Part shown: positions 15,734-25,256 of the stretch, piece after piece
Layout of the letters: the number at the start of each line of letters is the position of its first letter
How positions within the stretch are numbered: the stretch's first letter is position 1
Translations under genes and position numbers: made by a program
Notes under the pieces: generated by a model
Seen by the model: the letters and a program-made list of their open reading frames with translations, nothing else
What the model was told of the DNA's origin: nothing
The model's database searches: none
Source of the DNA: Quadrisphaera sp.
Lineage (GTDB): Bacteria; Actinomycetota; Actinomycetes; Actinomycetales; Quadrisphaeraceae
DNA length: 55,123 nucleotides
Assembly: GCA_029258695.1 (NCBI GenBank)
Contig: JARIBR010000127.1
Span: forward strand, 1 to 55,123
Direction: 5' to 3'

Positions 15734-17308
15734 TCATGCCCAGAGGAGCGCCCGGTCCGGTCGTTCCAGCAGGGCCCCCACGTCGGCGAGGAAGCGTGAG
15801 CCCAGGTCGCCGTCGACCACGCGGTGGTCGAAGCTGAGCGAGAGCTCCACCACCCAGCGCGGGCGGATCCTGCCCTTGTGCACCCAGGGCCGCTGGGTCA
15901 TCGCGCCCATGCAGAGGATCGCGGCCTCGCCGGGGTTGAGGATCGGCGTCCCCCCGTCGACCCCGAACACCCCGATGTTCGTGATCGAGATGGTCCCGCG
16001 CGCCATGTCCGACGGGCTCGTGCGGCCAGCCCTCGCGGTCTTCACCAGGTCCGTCAGCGCCCCCGCGAGCGCCCGCAGGTCCAGCGCCTGCGCGTCCTTG
16101 ACGTTGGGGACCAGCAGCCCCCGGCCGCTGGCGACGGCCACCCCGAGGTTGACGTAGTCCTTGACCACGATCTCCTGGGCCTCCTCGTCCCACCAGGAGT
16201 TGATCTCCGGGTGCCGTGCGACCGCCAGGCACATCGCCCGGGCGAGGACCAGCAGCGGGGAGACGTGCACGCCCTCGAAGGAGCGGTCGGCGCGCAGGCG
16301 GTCCAGGAGCTTGACGGTGCGCGTGGCGTCGACGGTGATGCGGGCGGAGGTGTGGGGCGCGGTGAAGGCGCTGGCCACCATCGCCTGCGCGGTCGCCTTG
16401 CGCACCCCGCGCACCGGGACGCGGCGCTCGCGCGCCCTGGCGTCGTACTCCCCCGGCAGGTCGGGGGCGCTGCCGCCCGGTCGGGCTCCCCGGCCGGTCG
16501 TGGCCCCACCGGCGCCCGGATCGGCCGGCTCCTCGAGGACGTCCTCCCTGGTGATGACGCCACCGGCCCCGCTGCCCGTGAGGGACGCGAGGTCGATGCC
16601 GCGCAGCCGTGCCAGCAGACGCACCGGAGGCGTGGCCAGCGGCTTGGGCGCGGCCGGCCCAGCGTCATCGTGGCCGCCCGGCACGGCGGTGGGCTGGTTC
16701 GGTGACGTGGGCTGGGCCCGTGCGGGTGCGGGTGCGGGTGGCGCAGCCGGTACGGCAGCGGAGGCCCGACCGGTGCGACGCCGACGACGGCGACCGGGCG
16801 CGGAACCCTCGCGCACCCCGTACCCGACGAGCACCGAGGTGGCGCCGGGATCCGGCTCCTCCTCCAGCGAGCCCCCCTCCTCGGAGGCCTCGCTCAGCCC
16901 GGCGCCCTGCCCGGCCGGCACGGCGTCGAGGTCCACCACGGAGGGCTCGTCACCGGGTGCTCCGGCGTCGGGTGCTCCTTCGTCGGACCCCGCGCCGCTG
17001 CCGGTGACGCCGGCGTCGGCCGCGCCGGCGTCACCGGCAGAGTCACCGGCGGGCTCACCGGGGTCCTCGACCCCCACCGCGATGAGCTCGGTGCCCACGT
17101 CCACCGTGAGCCCCTCGGGCACGAGCAGCTTCTCCACGCGCCCGGCCCACGGCGACGGGAGCTCGACGATGGACTTCGCCGTCTCGACCTCGACGACAGG
17201 AGCGTTGACGGCCAGCTCGTCGCCCTCCGCCACCAGCCATCGCACCACCTCGGCCTCGGTGAGGCCCTCACCGACGTCGGGCAGGCGGAAGGTGCGGGTG
17301 CTCGTCAT
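15734..17308 (-). CDS. 2-oxoacid dehydrogenase E2 (dihydrolipoamide acyltransferase)
   Basis: A 524-residue E2 core enzyme. One lipoyl domain (residues 1-80) carries the lipoylated Lys near position 45 in EVETAKSIVEL. A long Ala/Pro/acidic linker leads to a peripheral-subunit-binding domain at about 225-265 (PPVRLLARLRGIDLASLTGSG). The catalytic domain ends with SFDHRVVDGDLGSRFL, containing the His and Asp of the acyltransferase site. Last gene of the E1alpha-E1beta-E2 operon. The operon makeup fits branched-chain 2-oxoacid dehydrogenase better than pyruvate dehydrogenase, whose actinobacterial E1 is a single AceE chain. Confidence 0.92.
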   Translation of the reverse strand: MTSTRTFRLPDVGEGLTEAEVVRWLVAEGDELAVNAPVVEVETAKSIVELPSPWAGRVEKLLVPEGLTVDVGTELIAVGVEDPGEPAGDSAGDAGAADAGVTGSGAGSDEGAPDAGAPGDEPSVVDLDAVPAGQGAGLSEASEEGGSLEEEPDPGATSVLVGYGVREGSAPGRRRRRRTGRASAAVPAAPPAPAPARAQPTSPNQPTAVPGGHDDAGPAAPKPLATPPVRLLARLRGIDLASLTGSGAGGVITREDVLEEPADPGAGGATTGRGARPGGSAPDLPGEYDARARERRVPVRGVRKATAQAMVASAFTAPHTSARITVDATRTVKLLDRLRADRSFEGVHVSPLLVLARAMCLAVARHPEINSWWDEEAQEIVVKDYVNLGVAVASGRGLLVPNVKDAQALDLRALAGALTDLVKTARAGRTSPSDMARGTISITNIGVFGVDGGTPILNPGEAAILCMGAMTQRPWVHKGRIRPRWVVELSLSFDHRVVDGDLGSRFLADVGALLERPDRALLWA

Positions 17309-17362
17309 GCCCTGCTCGTCTCTGGCTGGTCGCCGGGTCGTCTCACGTCTGCTCGCGGCGTC

Positions 17363-18496
17363 TCAGTACGCCATGGCCTGGTCGACGGCGTCGAGCACGC
17401 GGTCGGGGTCCGGGAGGTAGTGCTCCTCGATGCGCGCGACCGGGTACGGCACGGCGAACCCGCCGACGCGCAGCACCGGGGCCTCCAGGTGGTGGAAGCA
17501 GCTCTCGGTGATGCGCGCGGCCAGCTCGGCGCCCAGCCCGAGGAAGGTGGGGGCCTCGTGGACCACCACGCAGCGGCCCGTGCGCCGCACCGACGCCTCG
17601 ATCGTCGGGAGGTCCAGCGGGGAGACGCTGCGCAGGTCCACCACCTCCACGGACGTGCCCTCGGCGCGGGCGGTCACGGCGGCGTCGAGGGCGACACGGA
17701 CCGTCGGCCCGTACGCGAGCACGGTGACGTCGTCCCCGGCGGCGACGACGCGGGCGGCGTGCAGCGGGGGCGCCGCGGCGAGCGCTGACTCCCGTCCCCG
17801 ATCCTGGGGGGCGAGCTCGACGGGTCCGCGGTCCCAGTAGCGGCGCTTGGGCTCGAAGACCATCACCGGGTCGTCGCTGGAGATGGCCTGCTGGATCATC
17901 CAGTAGGCGTCCTGCGGGGACGCCGGGGACACCACGCGCAGCCCAGGGGTGTGCGCGAAGAGGGCCTCGGGGCTCTCGGAGTGGTGCTCCACGGCCCCGA
18001 TGCCGCCGCCGAACGGCACCCTGATCACCACGGGCAGGGCGGCAGCGCCCGAGGTGCGCGACCGCATCTTGGCGAGCTGGGTGACGATCTGGTTGAAGGC
18101 CGGGAAGATGAAGCCGTCGAACTGGATCTCGCAGACCGGCCGGTAGCCGGCCAGCGCCAGGCCGGTCGCGGTCCCCACGATGCCCGCCTCCGCCAGCGGG
18201 GTGTCCACCACGCGCTGCTCGCCGAAGTCGCGCTGCAACCCGTCGGTGACGCGGAAGACCCCGCCCAGCGCGCCGATGTCCTCGCCCATGAGCAGGACCT
18301 TGTCGTCCTGGTCCATGGCGCGGCGCAGCCCGGCGTTCAGCGCGGCGGCCATCGTCAGCGTGGCGGGGCGTGCCGCCTGCGCGGGGCGGGCGCCGGGCGT
18401 CGGCGCGCGCGTGCCCCGCTCGCGTCCCGGCCCGGCGCTCAGGGAGCTCGCTGCCGGCTGCGCGGGCGGCGGTGCGGTCAGCGTGGTGGGGTTCAC
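17363..18496 (-). CDS. Branched-chain 2-oxoacid dehydrogenase E1 beta subunit
   Basis: A 377-residue transketolase-like beta chain. After a roughly 45-residue disordered Pro/Ala extension come TLTMAAALNAGLRRAM, VLLMGEDIGALGGVFRVT, VVDTPLAEAGIVGTATGLA, EIQFDGFIFPAFNQIV and RVPFGGGIGAVEHHSES, all canonical for E1 beta. It completes the thiamine-diphosphate active site with the alpha chain and decarboxylates 2-oxoacids from Val, Leu and Ile. The GTG start overlaps the E1 alpha stop by four bases. The N-terminal extension is longer than usual. Confidence 0.93.
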   Translation of the reverse strand: MNPTTLTAPPPAQPAASSLSAGPGRERGTRAPTPGARPAQAARPATLTMAAALNAGLRRAMDQDDKVLLMGEDIGALGGVFRVTDGLQRDFGEQRVVDTPLAEAGIVGTATGLALAGYRPVCEIQFDGFIFPAFNQIVTQLAKMRSRTSGAAALPVVIRVPFGGGIGAVEHHSESPEALFAHTPGLRVVSPASPQDAYWMIQQAISSDDPVMVFEPKRRYWDRGPVELAPQDRGRESALAAAPPLHAARVVAAGDDVTVLAYGPTVRVALDAAVTARAEGTSVEVVDLRSVSPLDLPTIEASVRRTGRCVVVHEAPTFLGLGAELAARITESCFHHLEAPVLRVGGFAVPYPVARIEEHYLPDPDRVLDAVDQAMAY

Positions 18497-19689
18497 GGCT
18501 GCTCTCCCTCGGCGTTCCAGTCCTGCATCCACGACCTCTCGGCATCGATCAGGGGGTGCGGATCGGCGTAGACGTGGTCGAACATCGACTCCGGGAGCGG
18601 GTCCGGCAGCGAGCGGACGCCGCTGCGCAGGCTCTCGCCCAGCGCGTCGGCCTCCACGGCGAGGTCGGCGAGGAGGGCGTCGACGTCCTGCTCGCCGGCG
18701 CTGGCGTCCGCGCCGCCGGCCTCGATCGCCCGCAGGTGCGCCTCGAGCCGGGTCAGCGGGTCCAGGGGCGCCCAGTGCGCGTCGTGCTCCGCCTCGCGGT
18801 AGCGCGTGGTGTCGTCGGACGTGGTGTGGGCGGAGACGCGGTACGTCCACGCCTCGACGAAGGACGGCCCGCCGCCGCTGCGCGCGCGGTCCGCGGCGGC
18901 GCGCAGGACGGCCTCGACGGCGATGACGTCGTTCCCGTCGACGCGCACGGCGGGCAGCCCGAAGCCGGCGGCGCGCTCGGTCAGCGGCGCGGCGAACTGG
19001 CGCTCGTTCGGCTCGGAGATCGCCCACTGGTTGTTCTGGCACAGGAAGACGACGGGCGCCTGGAACACCGCAGACCACGTCAGCGCCTCGTTGACCTCCC
19101 CCTGGGCGGTGGCCCCGTCCCCGAGGCAGGCGAGCACGGCGGTGTCCACCTCCGGGTCGCCGGTGCCCACGCTCTGGTCGCGCTGCACGCCCATGGCGTA
19201 CCCGGTCGCGTGGAGGGTCTGGGCGCCGATGACGAGGGTGTACCCGTGGGTGTTGGTCTCCGAGGCGTCCCAGCCCCCGTGGGAGGTGCCGCGGTACAGG
19301 CGCAGCAGGTCCAGCGGGGCCACCCCGCGGCTCATGGCCAGCGCGTGCTCCCGGTAGGTGGGGAAGACGTGGTCCTGGGGCCGCAGCGCGTGGGCCGCGC
19401 CGATCTGGGCGGCCTCCTGACCGCGGGAGGAGGCGTAGAGGGCCAGCTCGCCCTGGCGCTGGAGCGAGGTCGCCTCGATGTCGAGGCGCCGGGCGAGCGC
19501 CATGGCGCGGTAGCGCTCGCGCAGCGCCTGCGCGTCGAGGTGCGCCACCAACGGGTCGTGCTCGGCGTCCGGCGTGCGGTCCCCCGCAGGCGTGAGCAGC
19601 TGCACCATCGCCGGGCCGGCCTCCACGAGCGCCTCGTCCGTGGGCGGTCCGCTGGTGCGGGTGGTGCTGCTGAGCTGGGTCACGGCCAC
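18493..19689 (-). CDS. Branched-chain 2-oxoacid dehydrogenase E1 alpha subunit
   Basis: A 398-residue alpha chain. SSRGQEAAQIGAAHAL and DHVFPTYREHALAMSRG mark the family, and the thiamine-diphosphate motif runs from GDGATAQGEVNEAL to QNNQWAIS. The regulatory-loop region has YRVSAHTTSDDTTRYR. Length and an N-terminal extension match BkdA/PdhA-like proteins. GGAGG sits about eight bases before the GTG start, and a palindromic operator lies just upstream, so this is the first and regulated gene of the operon. E3 (dihydrolipoamide dehydrogenase) is not in the window. Confidence 0.93.
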   Translation of the reverse strand: MAVTQLSSTTRTSGPPTDEALVEAGPAMVQLLTPAGDRTPDAEHDPLVAHLDAQALRERYRAMALARRLDIEATSLQRQGELALYASSRGQEAAQIGAAHALRPQDHVFPTYREHALAMSRGVAPLDLLRLYRGTSHGGWDASETNTHGYTLVIGAQTLHATGYAMGVQRDQSVGTGDPEVDTAVLACLGDGATAQGEVNEALTWSAVFQAPVVFLCQNNQWAISEPNERQFAAPLTERAAGFGLPAVRVDGNDVIAVEAVLRAAADRARSGGGPSFVEAWTYRVSAHTTSDDTTRYREAEHDAHWAPLDPLTRLEAHLRAIEAGGADASAGEQDVDALLADLAVEADALGESLRSGVRSLPDPLPESMFDHVYADPHPLIDAERSWMQDWNAEGEQP

Positions 19690-19710
19690 TGGTCCCCTCC
19701 AGGAAAGGCT

Positions 19711-19746
19711 GGTTACGCTACCGTAACCGACGCCACCGTAGGTTCA
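19711..19746 (-). promoter_or_regulatory. Palindromic operator before the 2-oxoacid dehydrogenase operon
   Basis: GGTTACG-CTAC-CGTAACC (19711-19728) is a perfect 7-bp inverted repeat with a 4-bp spacer. It is followed by a degenerate second copy, GACGCCACCGTAGGTT. On the minus strand the palindrome contains TACGGT/TAGCGT boxes that could be the -10, so a repressor bound here would block transcription. The regulator is not adjacent. Position and symmetry are direct observations; the repressor is inferred. Confidence 0.65.
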
Positions 19747-19780
19747 GGAGATCGCGCCGTCGCCGCTCCCGGGCGGGGCC

Positions 19781-20563
19781 TCACATCCCCTCCATCCCGT
19801 GGGCACCCCCCACGCCGAGGCCGCCCTCGACGGCCATGGCCAGCAACATGCAGGCCATCGACGCGCTCATGATGGTCAGCGTCACGCGCAGGGACCGGCC
19901 GTGCCAGGCATGAGGCGCCGGGCCGGCAGCACCGGCGACCGTGGCCCGCTCTCCGTCGGGCGCCGCCCGCTCGCCCGCGGGGACCTCCCGGGAGCGCACC
20001 GCGCGGGAGCCACCCTCGGTCACGGACGGGACGGCCTCGAGGCCGCTCGCCACCGGCAGCTCGAGGTGCAGGTCGTGCTCGGAGGCGCGCACCAGGCGTC
20101 CGCTGGCCCAGCCGAGAGCCTCGAGGAGGAACCAGGTGCCGAGGACGGCATGAGCCCCGAGGGCCACCGTGCTCGCCCCCACGTGGGCCAGGACCCCCCA
20201 CGCCTCGCCGGCGGGGGCCATCGTCAGGAACATCCACACCATGACGGCCATGTCGGCCGCCAGCAGCAGCCAGACCAGGGCCCACCGACCGCTGCGGACG
20301 CGGTCCACCAGGGCCCACACCACCGCCGCGACCGCCGCTGCGACGAAGACCACGCGACCGACCGCCCCGGACGGCGCGGCCAGCAGCGCGCCGTGGGGCC
20401 AGAACATGGCGATCATCCCCAGCGCCATGAGGACGTGGCCCGCGTGCCAGGCGCGGGTGACGTCCGGGAGGCTCACCAGGTGGCGCAGGTGCACCGCGGC
20501 GACGACGGTCAGGGCCACCACCCAGAGCCAGCCGAGCCACGGCGGGACCAGGACACTCGTCAC
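19781..20563 (-). CDS. DUF5134-like integral membrane protein
   Basis: A 260-residue protein with about six membrane segments: residues 9-27, [16 protein letters not shown], the [19 protein letters not shown] pair, [17 protein letters not shown], and a final helix with [14 protein letters not shown] cytosolic Pro/Arg/Glu-rich loop lies between the last helices. The Met/His-rich start and end resemble DUF5134 proteins, which are uncharacterised; His and Met clusters could bind metal. It ends 92 bases before the E1 alpha start and is divergent from cysE. Confidence 0.6.
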   Translation of the reverse strand: MTSVLVPPWLGWLWVVALTVVAAVHLRHLVSLPDVTRAWHAGHVLMALGMIAMFWPHGALLAAPSGAVGRVVFVAAAVAAVVWALVDRVRSGRWALVWLLLAADMAVMVWMFLTMAPAGEAWGVLAHVGASTVALGAHAVLGTWFLLEALGWASGRLVRASEHDLHLELPVASGLEAVPSVTEGGSRAVRSREVPAGERAAPDGERATVAGAAGPAPHAWHGRSLRVTLTIMSASMACMLLAMAVEGGLGVGGAHGMEGM

Positions 20564-20619
20564 TCATACCCCCAGCTGGTCTGCGCGCCCGCGCTCCGGA
20601 CACGAGGGCCGCCCCACGG

Positions 20620-20634
20620 TAGCGTCGGGCACCG
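20620..20634 (+). promoter_or_regulatory. Probable -10 of the leaderless cysE transcript
   Basis: TAGCGT ends eight bases before the GTG at 20634, and no ribosome-binding sequence is present. This favours initiation at or next to that GTG over the in-frame GTG at 20676. Confidence 0.45.
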
Positions 20635-21605
20635 TGCCGAACCAGGACCACGCACCCGACCCCACGACCGGACGAGTGACCGTCACGGACAGCGGCACAA
20701 CTAGTGACGCACCGTGTCTGGATGCTGCGCTCGTCGCCACCATCGCCGAGGACCGGGCCGCCCTCGCGCTCCCCCGCGACCTGCCCCAGCTGGCCGAGCA
20801 GGTGATCCACGCCTCGCTCGCCCTGCTGTTCCCGCACTTCGGGGGGGACGGACCTCGGTCGAGCGCCAGCGACGTGAACGCCGACGCGGCAGCCCTGCAC
20901 GCGCTGCTCGTCCGTGCGCTCGCGGGAACCATCGGCGCGGCGGAGGCGCACGCCACGGCCGGCGCGCTGCTGGCCGCCCTGCCCGAGGTGCGCGCGGCCC
21001 TGATGCTCGACGCGGCCGCCACCGCCGACGGCGACCCCGCGGCCTCGGGGGTCGACGAGGTCATCCTCTGCTATCCCGGCTTCTTCGCCACCGCCGTCCA
21101 CCGGATCGCCCACCAGCTGCACGTCCGTGGGGCACGGCTCCTGGCGCGGCTCCTGGGCGAGACCGCTCACCGCGCCACGGGCATCGACGTCCACCCCGGG
21201 GCCCACGTCGGCCGGTCCTTCGCGATCGACCACGGGACCGGCGTGGTCATCGGCTCCACGGCCGTGGTCGGTGACCGCGTGCGCCTCTACCAGGGCGTCA
21301 CGCTGGGGGCCACGCGCGTGGCCAAGCACCTCGCCACCAGCAAGCGGCACCCGACCATCGGCGACGACGTGGTGGTCTACGCCGGCGCCACCATCCTCGG
21401 CGGCACCACGGTGATCGGGGCGGGGAGCCGTATCGGCGGGAACGTGTGGCTCACGCGCAGCGTCCCCCCCGGCTCGCTGGTCTCGACGAGCGCGGGCATC
21501 GACCGGCTGCGGCCCCGCGGCGACGACGGCCTCGGCGACGGTGACGAGGTGCTCCCCGTGGGTGACGGGGATGACGGGGAGCCCGCTCTGGAGTTCCACA
21601 TCTGA
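20634..21605 (+). CDS. cysE: Serine O-acetyltransferase (EpsC/CysE type)
   Basis: A 323-residue protein that makes O-acetylserine for cysteine synthesis. The N-terminal helical domain includes [13 protein letters not shown] and the hexapeptide left-handed beta-helix follows: [19 protein letters not shown] with catalytic His, [23 protein letters not shown]. The helix is interrupted by the [21 protein letters not shown] loop. It ends with an acidic tail. Immediately upstream of cysK, so the pair forms the two-step serine-to-cysteine pathway. The start at GTG 20634 fits a leaderless promoter; 20676 is the alternative. Confidence 0.93.
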   Translation: MPNQDHAPDPTTGRVTVTDSGTTSDAPCLDAALVATIAEDRAALALPRDLPQLAEQVIHASLALLFPHFGGDGPRSSASDVNADAAALHALLVRALAGTIGAAEAHATAGALLAALPEVRAALMLDAAATADGDPAASGVDEVILCYPGFFATAVHRIAHQLHVRGARLLARLLGETAHRATGIDVHPGAHVGRSFAIDHGTGVVIGSTAVVGDRVRLYQGVTLGATRVAKHLATSKRHPTIGDDVVVYAGATILGGTTVIGAGSRIGGNVWLTRSVPPGSLVSTSAGIDRLRPRGDDGLGDGDEVLPVGDGDDGEPALEFHI

Positions 21606-21649
21606 GAAGGCCCCGCAGCCGCGGGACGCCGAGCCCCCACGGAGGACCC

Positions 21650-22573
21650 ATGAAGGCCGACAGCATCCTCGACACCATCGGTGGGACGCCGCACGTGCGG
21701 CTCTCCCGCCTGTTCGGAGACCGGGTCGAGGTGTGGATGAAGCTGGAGCGGGCCAACCCGGGCGGCTCGATCAAGGACCGGATCGCCCTGTCGATGATCA
21801 CCGACGCCGAGGAGCGCGGCACCCTCGCGCCCGGGGCCACCATCGTGGAGCCCACCTCGGGCAACACCGGGATCGGCCTCGCGATGGTGGCCGCGGTCAA
21901 GGGCTACGACCTGCTGCTCGTGATGCCCGAGTCGATGTCCGTGGAGCGCCGCCGCCTCATGGCCGCCTACGGGGCCCGGTTCGAGCTCACCCCCAAGGGC
22001 GAAGGGATGAAGGGAGCCATCGCGCGCGCGGGCGAGATCGTCGCCGCGACGCCGGGGGCCTGGATGCCGAGCCAGTTCGACAACCCCGCCAACGTGGACG
22101 TCCACCGCCGCACCTCCGCGGAGGAGATCGCCGCGGACTTCCCCGAGGGGATCGACGCCCTCATCACCGGCGTCGGCACCGGGGGCCACCTCACCGGGGT
22201 CTCCGAGGTGCTCAAGCAGCGGTTCCCCTCGATGCGGACGTACGCCGTGGAGCCGGCCAAGTCACCGGTCATCGGCGGCGGGGAGCCCAAGCCGCACAAG
22301 ATCCAGGGCGTGGGGGCGGGGTTCGTGCCCGTGAACCTGCACACGGAAACCCTCGACGGGACGATCTCGGTCTCGGAGGAGGACGCCTACGCCATGACGG
22401 TGGAGGTGGCTCGGACCGAGGGGATCTTCGTGGGGCCCTCGTCCGGCGCGTCCCTGGCCGCCGTCGGGCAGAAGCTCCCCGACCTGCCCGACGGCGCCCG
22501 CGTCCTCACGTACTGCTACGACACCGGGGAGCGCTACCTCTCCGTGGAGGGGCTCTTCACCGAGGGGGCCTGA
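21650..22573 (+). CDS. cysK: Cysteine synthase A (O-acetylserine sulfhydrylase)
   Basis: A 307-residue PLP enzyme converting O-acetylserine and sulfide to cysteine. The PLP Lys is in [15 protein letters not shown], the substrate loop is [13 protein letters not shown], and the phosphate-binding loop is in [20 protein letters not shown] and [10 protein letters not shown] are typical of CysK. GGAGG lies about seven bases before the ATG, 44 bases after cysE, so the two genes are probably cotranscribed. Length is standard. Confidence 0.96.
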   Translation: MKADSILDTIGGTPHVRLSRLFGDRVEVWMKLERANPGGSIKDRIALSMITDAEERGTLAPGATIVEPTSGNTGIGLAMVAAVKGYDLLLVMPESMSVERRRLMAAYGARFELTPKGEGMKGAIARAGEIVAATPGAWMPSQFDNPANVDVHRRTSAEEIAADFPEGIDALITGVGTGGHLTGVSEVLKQRFPSMRTYAVEPAKSPVIGGGEPKPHKIQGVGAGFVPVNLHTETLDGTISVSEEDAYAMTVEVARTEGIFVGPSSGASLAAVGQKLPDLPDGARVLTYCYDTGERYLSVEGLFTEGA

Positions 22574-22610
22574 CCCGCCCTCGCACCTCACGTTCCCCTC
22601 ACCCCTCCCC

Positions 22611-22714
22611 GCGATTCGCGCGCGAAACGCTGTAACCCGGCCACCCCTGCTCGCGTTTCGCGCGCGAAACGCTGTAGGGGGCCCGCCCGCGCCAGCGTTT
22701 CGCGCGCGATTTGC
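22611..22714. repeat. Three palindromic repeats with 42-bp spacing
   Basis: Near-identical 20-mers start at 22611, 22653 and 22695, each exactly 42 bp apart. The central one, GCGTTTCGCGCGCGAAACGC, is a perfect palindrome. The left copy has one mismatched pair and the right has three. The first two are followed by TGTA. They lie between the convergent cysK and hisC genes, and no ORF of note is present. They may act as bidirectional terminators or as a protein-binding array. Confidence 0.85.
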
Positions 22715-22797
22715 GGGTCGGAGCGGGTGGGAGAGGTGCGGAGATGACGGGCGGGCGGTGCGGGGTCCGGCCTGGGCGTCGGGTCAGGACCCCGAGG

Positions 22798-23889
22798 TCA
22801 GGGCGCCCAGGTGGCGGCCAGCTCCACGAAGCGGTCGTTGGCCTCCACCTCGCCGATGCTGACCCGCACGCCCTCGCCGGCGAAGGGCCGCACCGCGAGG
22901 CCCCGCTCGGCGGCGGCCTCGACGAAGGCAGCCGTTCGCTCGCCCAGCGGGAGCCAGACGAAGTTGGCCTGAGCCTCGGGCAGATCCCACCCCTGGCGCG
23001 CCAGGGCGGCAGCCACGCGGTCACGCTCGGCGACGAGGGCATCCACGCGCGCCAGCAGCTCGTCGCGGGCGGCGAGCGAGGCGGTGGCCGCCAGCTGCGC
23101 GATGCCCGAGACGCCGAACGGCACCGAGGCGGTGCGCAGCACCCGCGCCACCGCGGGGTGGGCGACGGCGAAGCCGACCCGGAGCCCCGCGAGCCCGTAC
23201 GCCTTGGAGAACGTGCGCAGGACCACGACGTTCTCCCGCTCTCGCCACGCGGCGAGGCCGTCGGCCGCTGCGGGGTCGCGCACGAACTCCACGTAGGCCT
23301 CGTCGACGACGACGACCACGTCCGTCGGGACGGCGTCGAGGAGGCGCTCGAGCTCGTCGGCGCTCACCACCGGTCCGGTCGGGTTGTTCGGCGTGCAGAC
23401 CAGCACGACGCGGGTCCGCTCGGTGACCGCCGCGACCATCGCCTCGACGTCGTGGCGCCCACCGGGGCCGAGCGGTACCGGCACCGGGGTCCCGCCCGCG
23501 ACCGTCACGGTGAGCGGGTAGGCCTCGAAGGAGCGCCAGGCGTGCACCACCTCGTCACCGGCCTCGCACGCCGCGGCCACGACGTGCCCGAGCACCGCGA
23601 CCGAGCCGGTCCCCAGCACCAGGCACTCGCTCGGGACGTCCAGCTCCGCGGCGAGGGCGGCGACCAGGTCGGTCGCGGCGGCGTCGGGGTAGCGGTTGAG
23701 GTCGGCGGCGCCGTCAGCCACCACCTCGAGGACGCCGGGCAGGGGCGGGTACGGGTTCTCGTTGGACGAGAGCTTGTAGGCCGTGACCCCCTCGGGGGTG
23801 CGCGGCTTGGCGCCGGGGACGTAGCCGGGCAGGTCGGCCAGCGCCGCCCGCATGCGGGGCGCGGGACCTGCGGAGGGAGGCGTGGTCAT
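22798..23889 (-). CDS. hisC: Histidinol-phosphate aminotransferase
   Basis: A 363-residue class I/II aminotransferase. [11 protein letters not shown] near the N terminus, [22 protein letters not shown], and [15 protein letters not shown] with the PLP Lys are all HisC-type motifs; the closely related aromatic aminotransferase (Pat) cannot be excluded. TAGCCT followed by six bases and ATG indicates a leaderless transcript. No other his genes are nearby, which favours either a dispersed hisC or a second aromatic-type copy. Confidence 0.88.
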   Translation of the reverse strand: MTTPPSAGPAPRMRAALADLPGYVPGAKPRTPEGVTAYKLSSNENPYPPLPGVLEVVADGAADLNRYPDAAATDLVAALAAELDVPSECLVLGTGSVAVLGHVVAAACEAGDEVVHAWRSFEAYPLTVTVAGGTPVPVPLGPGGRHDVEAMVAAVTERTRVVLVCTPNNPTGPVVSADELERLLDAVPTDVVVVVDEAYVEFVRDPAAADGLAAWRERENVVVLRTFSKAYGLAGLRVGFAVAHPAVARVLRTASVPFGVSGIAQLAATASLAARDELLARVDALVAERDRVAAALARQGWDLPEAQANFVWLPLGERTAAFVEAAAERGLAVRPFAGEGVRVSIGEVEANDRFVELAATWAP

Positions 23890-24004
23890 GGGGTCAGGCT
23901 AGAGCCGAACGCGGTCAGCAGCGCCCTGGCACGCTCAGGCGGCCCCGGACCGCCGCGCCCGTCGTCGCCCCGGTCCCCGCCGGTGTCGCCCGGCGGGACC
24001 GGCC

Positions 24005-25144
24005 TCAGCCGCGGGTGCGGGGGCGGTGGGTGGCGACGATGGGGCACTCGAAGGGGTCGCGCTGGCCCAGGCCCACGCGGTTGAGGTAGCGCACCACGAT
24101 GGCGTAGGACGCCATCACCGTGGTCTCGGTGTACGTGATGTTCTTCTCCGCGCAGAACGGCTTGACCACCGCGCGGGCGCGGGCGAGGTTCGGCCGCGGC
24201 ATCGAGGGGAACAGGTGGTGCTCGATCTGGTGGTTGAGCCCGCCGAACACGAACGACGTGAACCTGCCGCCGGTGATGTTCCGGCTCATCAGCACCTGCC
24301 GGCGCAGGAAGTCCACCCGCGAGCCCTCCGGGATCTGCGGCATGCCCTTGTGGTTCGGGGCGAAGGAGCAGCCCATGTACACCCCGAACAGTCCCAGCTG
24401 GACGCCGACGAACGCCGCCGCCTTGCCGGGGGGGAGCACCAGGAACACCGCCGCCAGGTAGCCCACCAGGCGCACGGAGACGAACGACAGCTCGAGCCAG
24501 CGGCGCTTGACGTGCGAGCGCGCGCACAGCGACTTCACGCTCTGCACGTGCAGGTTCGCCCCCTCGAGGAGCAGCAGGGGGAAGAAGAACCAGCCCTGAC
24601 GAGCGCCCAGCCAGCGGCCGACGGGCCCACGGCGCGCACCGGCCTCGGGGGTGAACGCCAGCACCGAGGACTCGATGTCGGGGTCCTTGCCCAGCTGGTT
24701 GGGCGCGGAGTGGTGCTTGGTGTGCTTGCGCGCCCACCACTGCGAGCTCATCCCCGAGACCAGGTTCGCCAGCAGCAGCGAGGCCCACTCGTTGCGCCGG
24801 GCGGAGGTGAAGATCTGTCGGTGGCCCGCGTCATGGGCCAGGAACGCCACCTGGGTGGCGATCACGGCCAGCGCCGCGGCCAGGATCAGCTGGAACCACG
24901 AGTCCCCCAGGAGGACGAAACCCGCCACGACACCGCCGAGGGCCAGGACCATGATCGAGGCCTTCACCCCGTAGTAGCCGTAGCGCCGCTCCATCAGGTC
25001 CAGCGCCTTCACCCGGTGGGTGAGGTCCGCGAACTCCGAGGGACCGGCCGACGCCTGGGCAGCACGACGCCTGGCGCGACGCTGCTCCAGGCTGGGAGCG
25101 GGCTCGGCGGCGTCCGGCAGGCGCACGGGGGTATCGACGGACAT
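24005..25144 (-). CDS. Membrane fatty-acid (acyl-CoA) desaturase
   Basis: A 379-residue di-iron membrane desaturase. The three His boxes are clear: HDAGH, HTKHH and HQIEHH, the last being the Q/H-IEHH form of front-end and actinobacterial desaturases. Hydrophobic segments flank the first two boxes. It introduces a double bond into membrane acyl chains using O2 and a ferredoxin or cytochrome partner not seen here. GGAG precedes the ATG by five bases. The open frame extends upstream, but family similarity starts with this N terminus. Confidence 0.92.
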   Translation of the reverse strand: MSVDTPVRLPDAAEPAPSLEQRRARRRAAQASAGPSEFADLTHRVKALDLMERRYGYYGVKASIMVLALGGVVAGFVLLGDSWFQLILAAALAVIATQVAFLAHDAGHRQIFTSARRNEWASLLLANLVSGMSSQWWARKHTKHHSAPNQLGKDPDIESSVLAFTPEAGARRGPVGRWLGARQGWFFFPLLLLEGANLHVQSVKSLCARSHVKRRWLELSFVSVRLVGYLAAVFLVLPPGKAAAFVGVQLGLFGVYMGCSFAPNHKGMPQIPEGSRVDFLRRQVLMSRNITGGRFTSFVFGGLNHQIEHHLFPSMPRPNLARARAVVKPFCAEKNITYTETTVMASYAIVVRYLNRVGLGQRDPFECPIVATHRPRTRG

Positions 25145-25256
25145 GGGCGCTCCAGTGCTGGTCGGCGGCGCCGTCCGGGGCAGGGAGGCGTGTGCCGCAG
25201 AGGTTCGCGGCCTCGCGATCCTTGCACGGCTTCCTGGCGACACGCCGAGGCGACGC

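Noticed and set aside
22611..22714. Possible CRISPR or origin iterons
   Set aside because: Only three palindromic units with 22-bp similar-composition intervals; no cas, rep or par genes adjacent, and the gap is only 225 bp.
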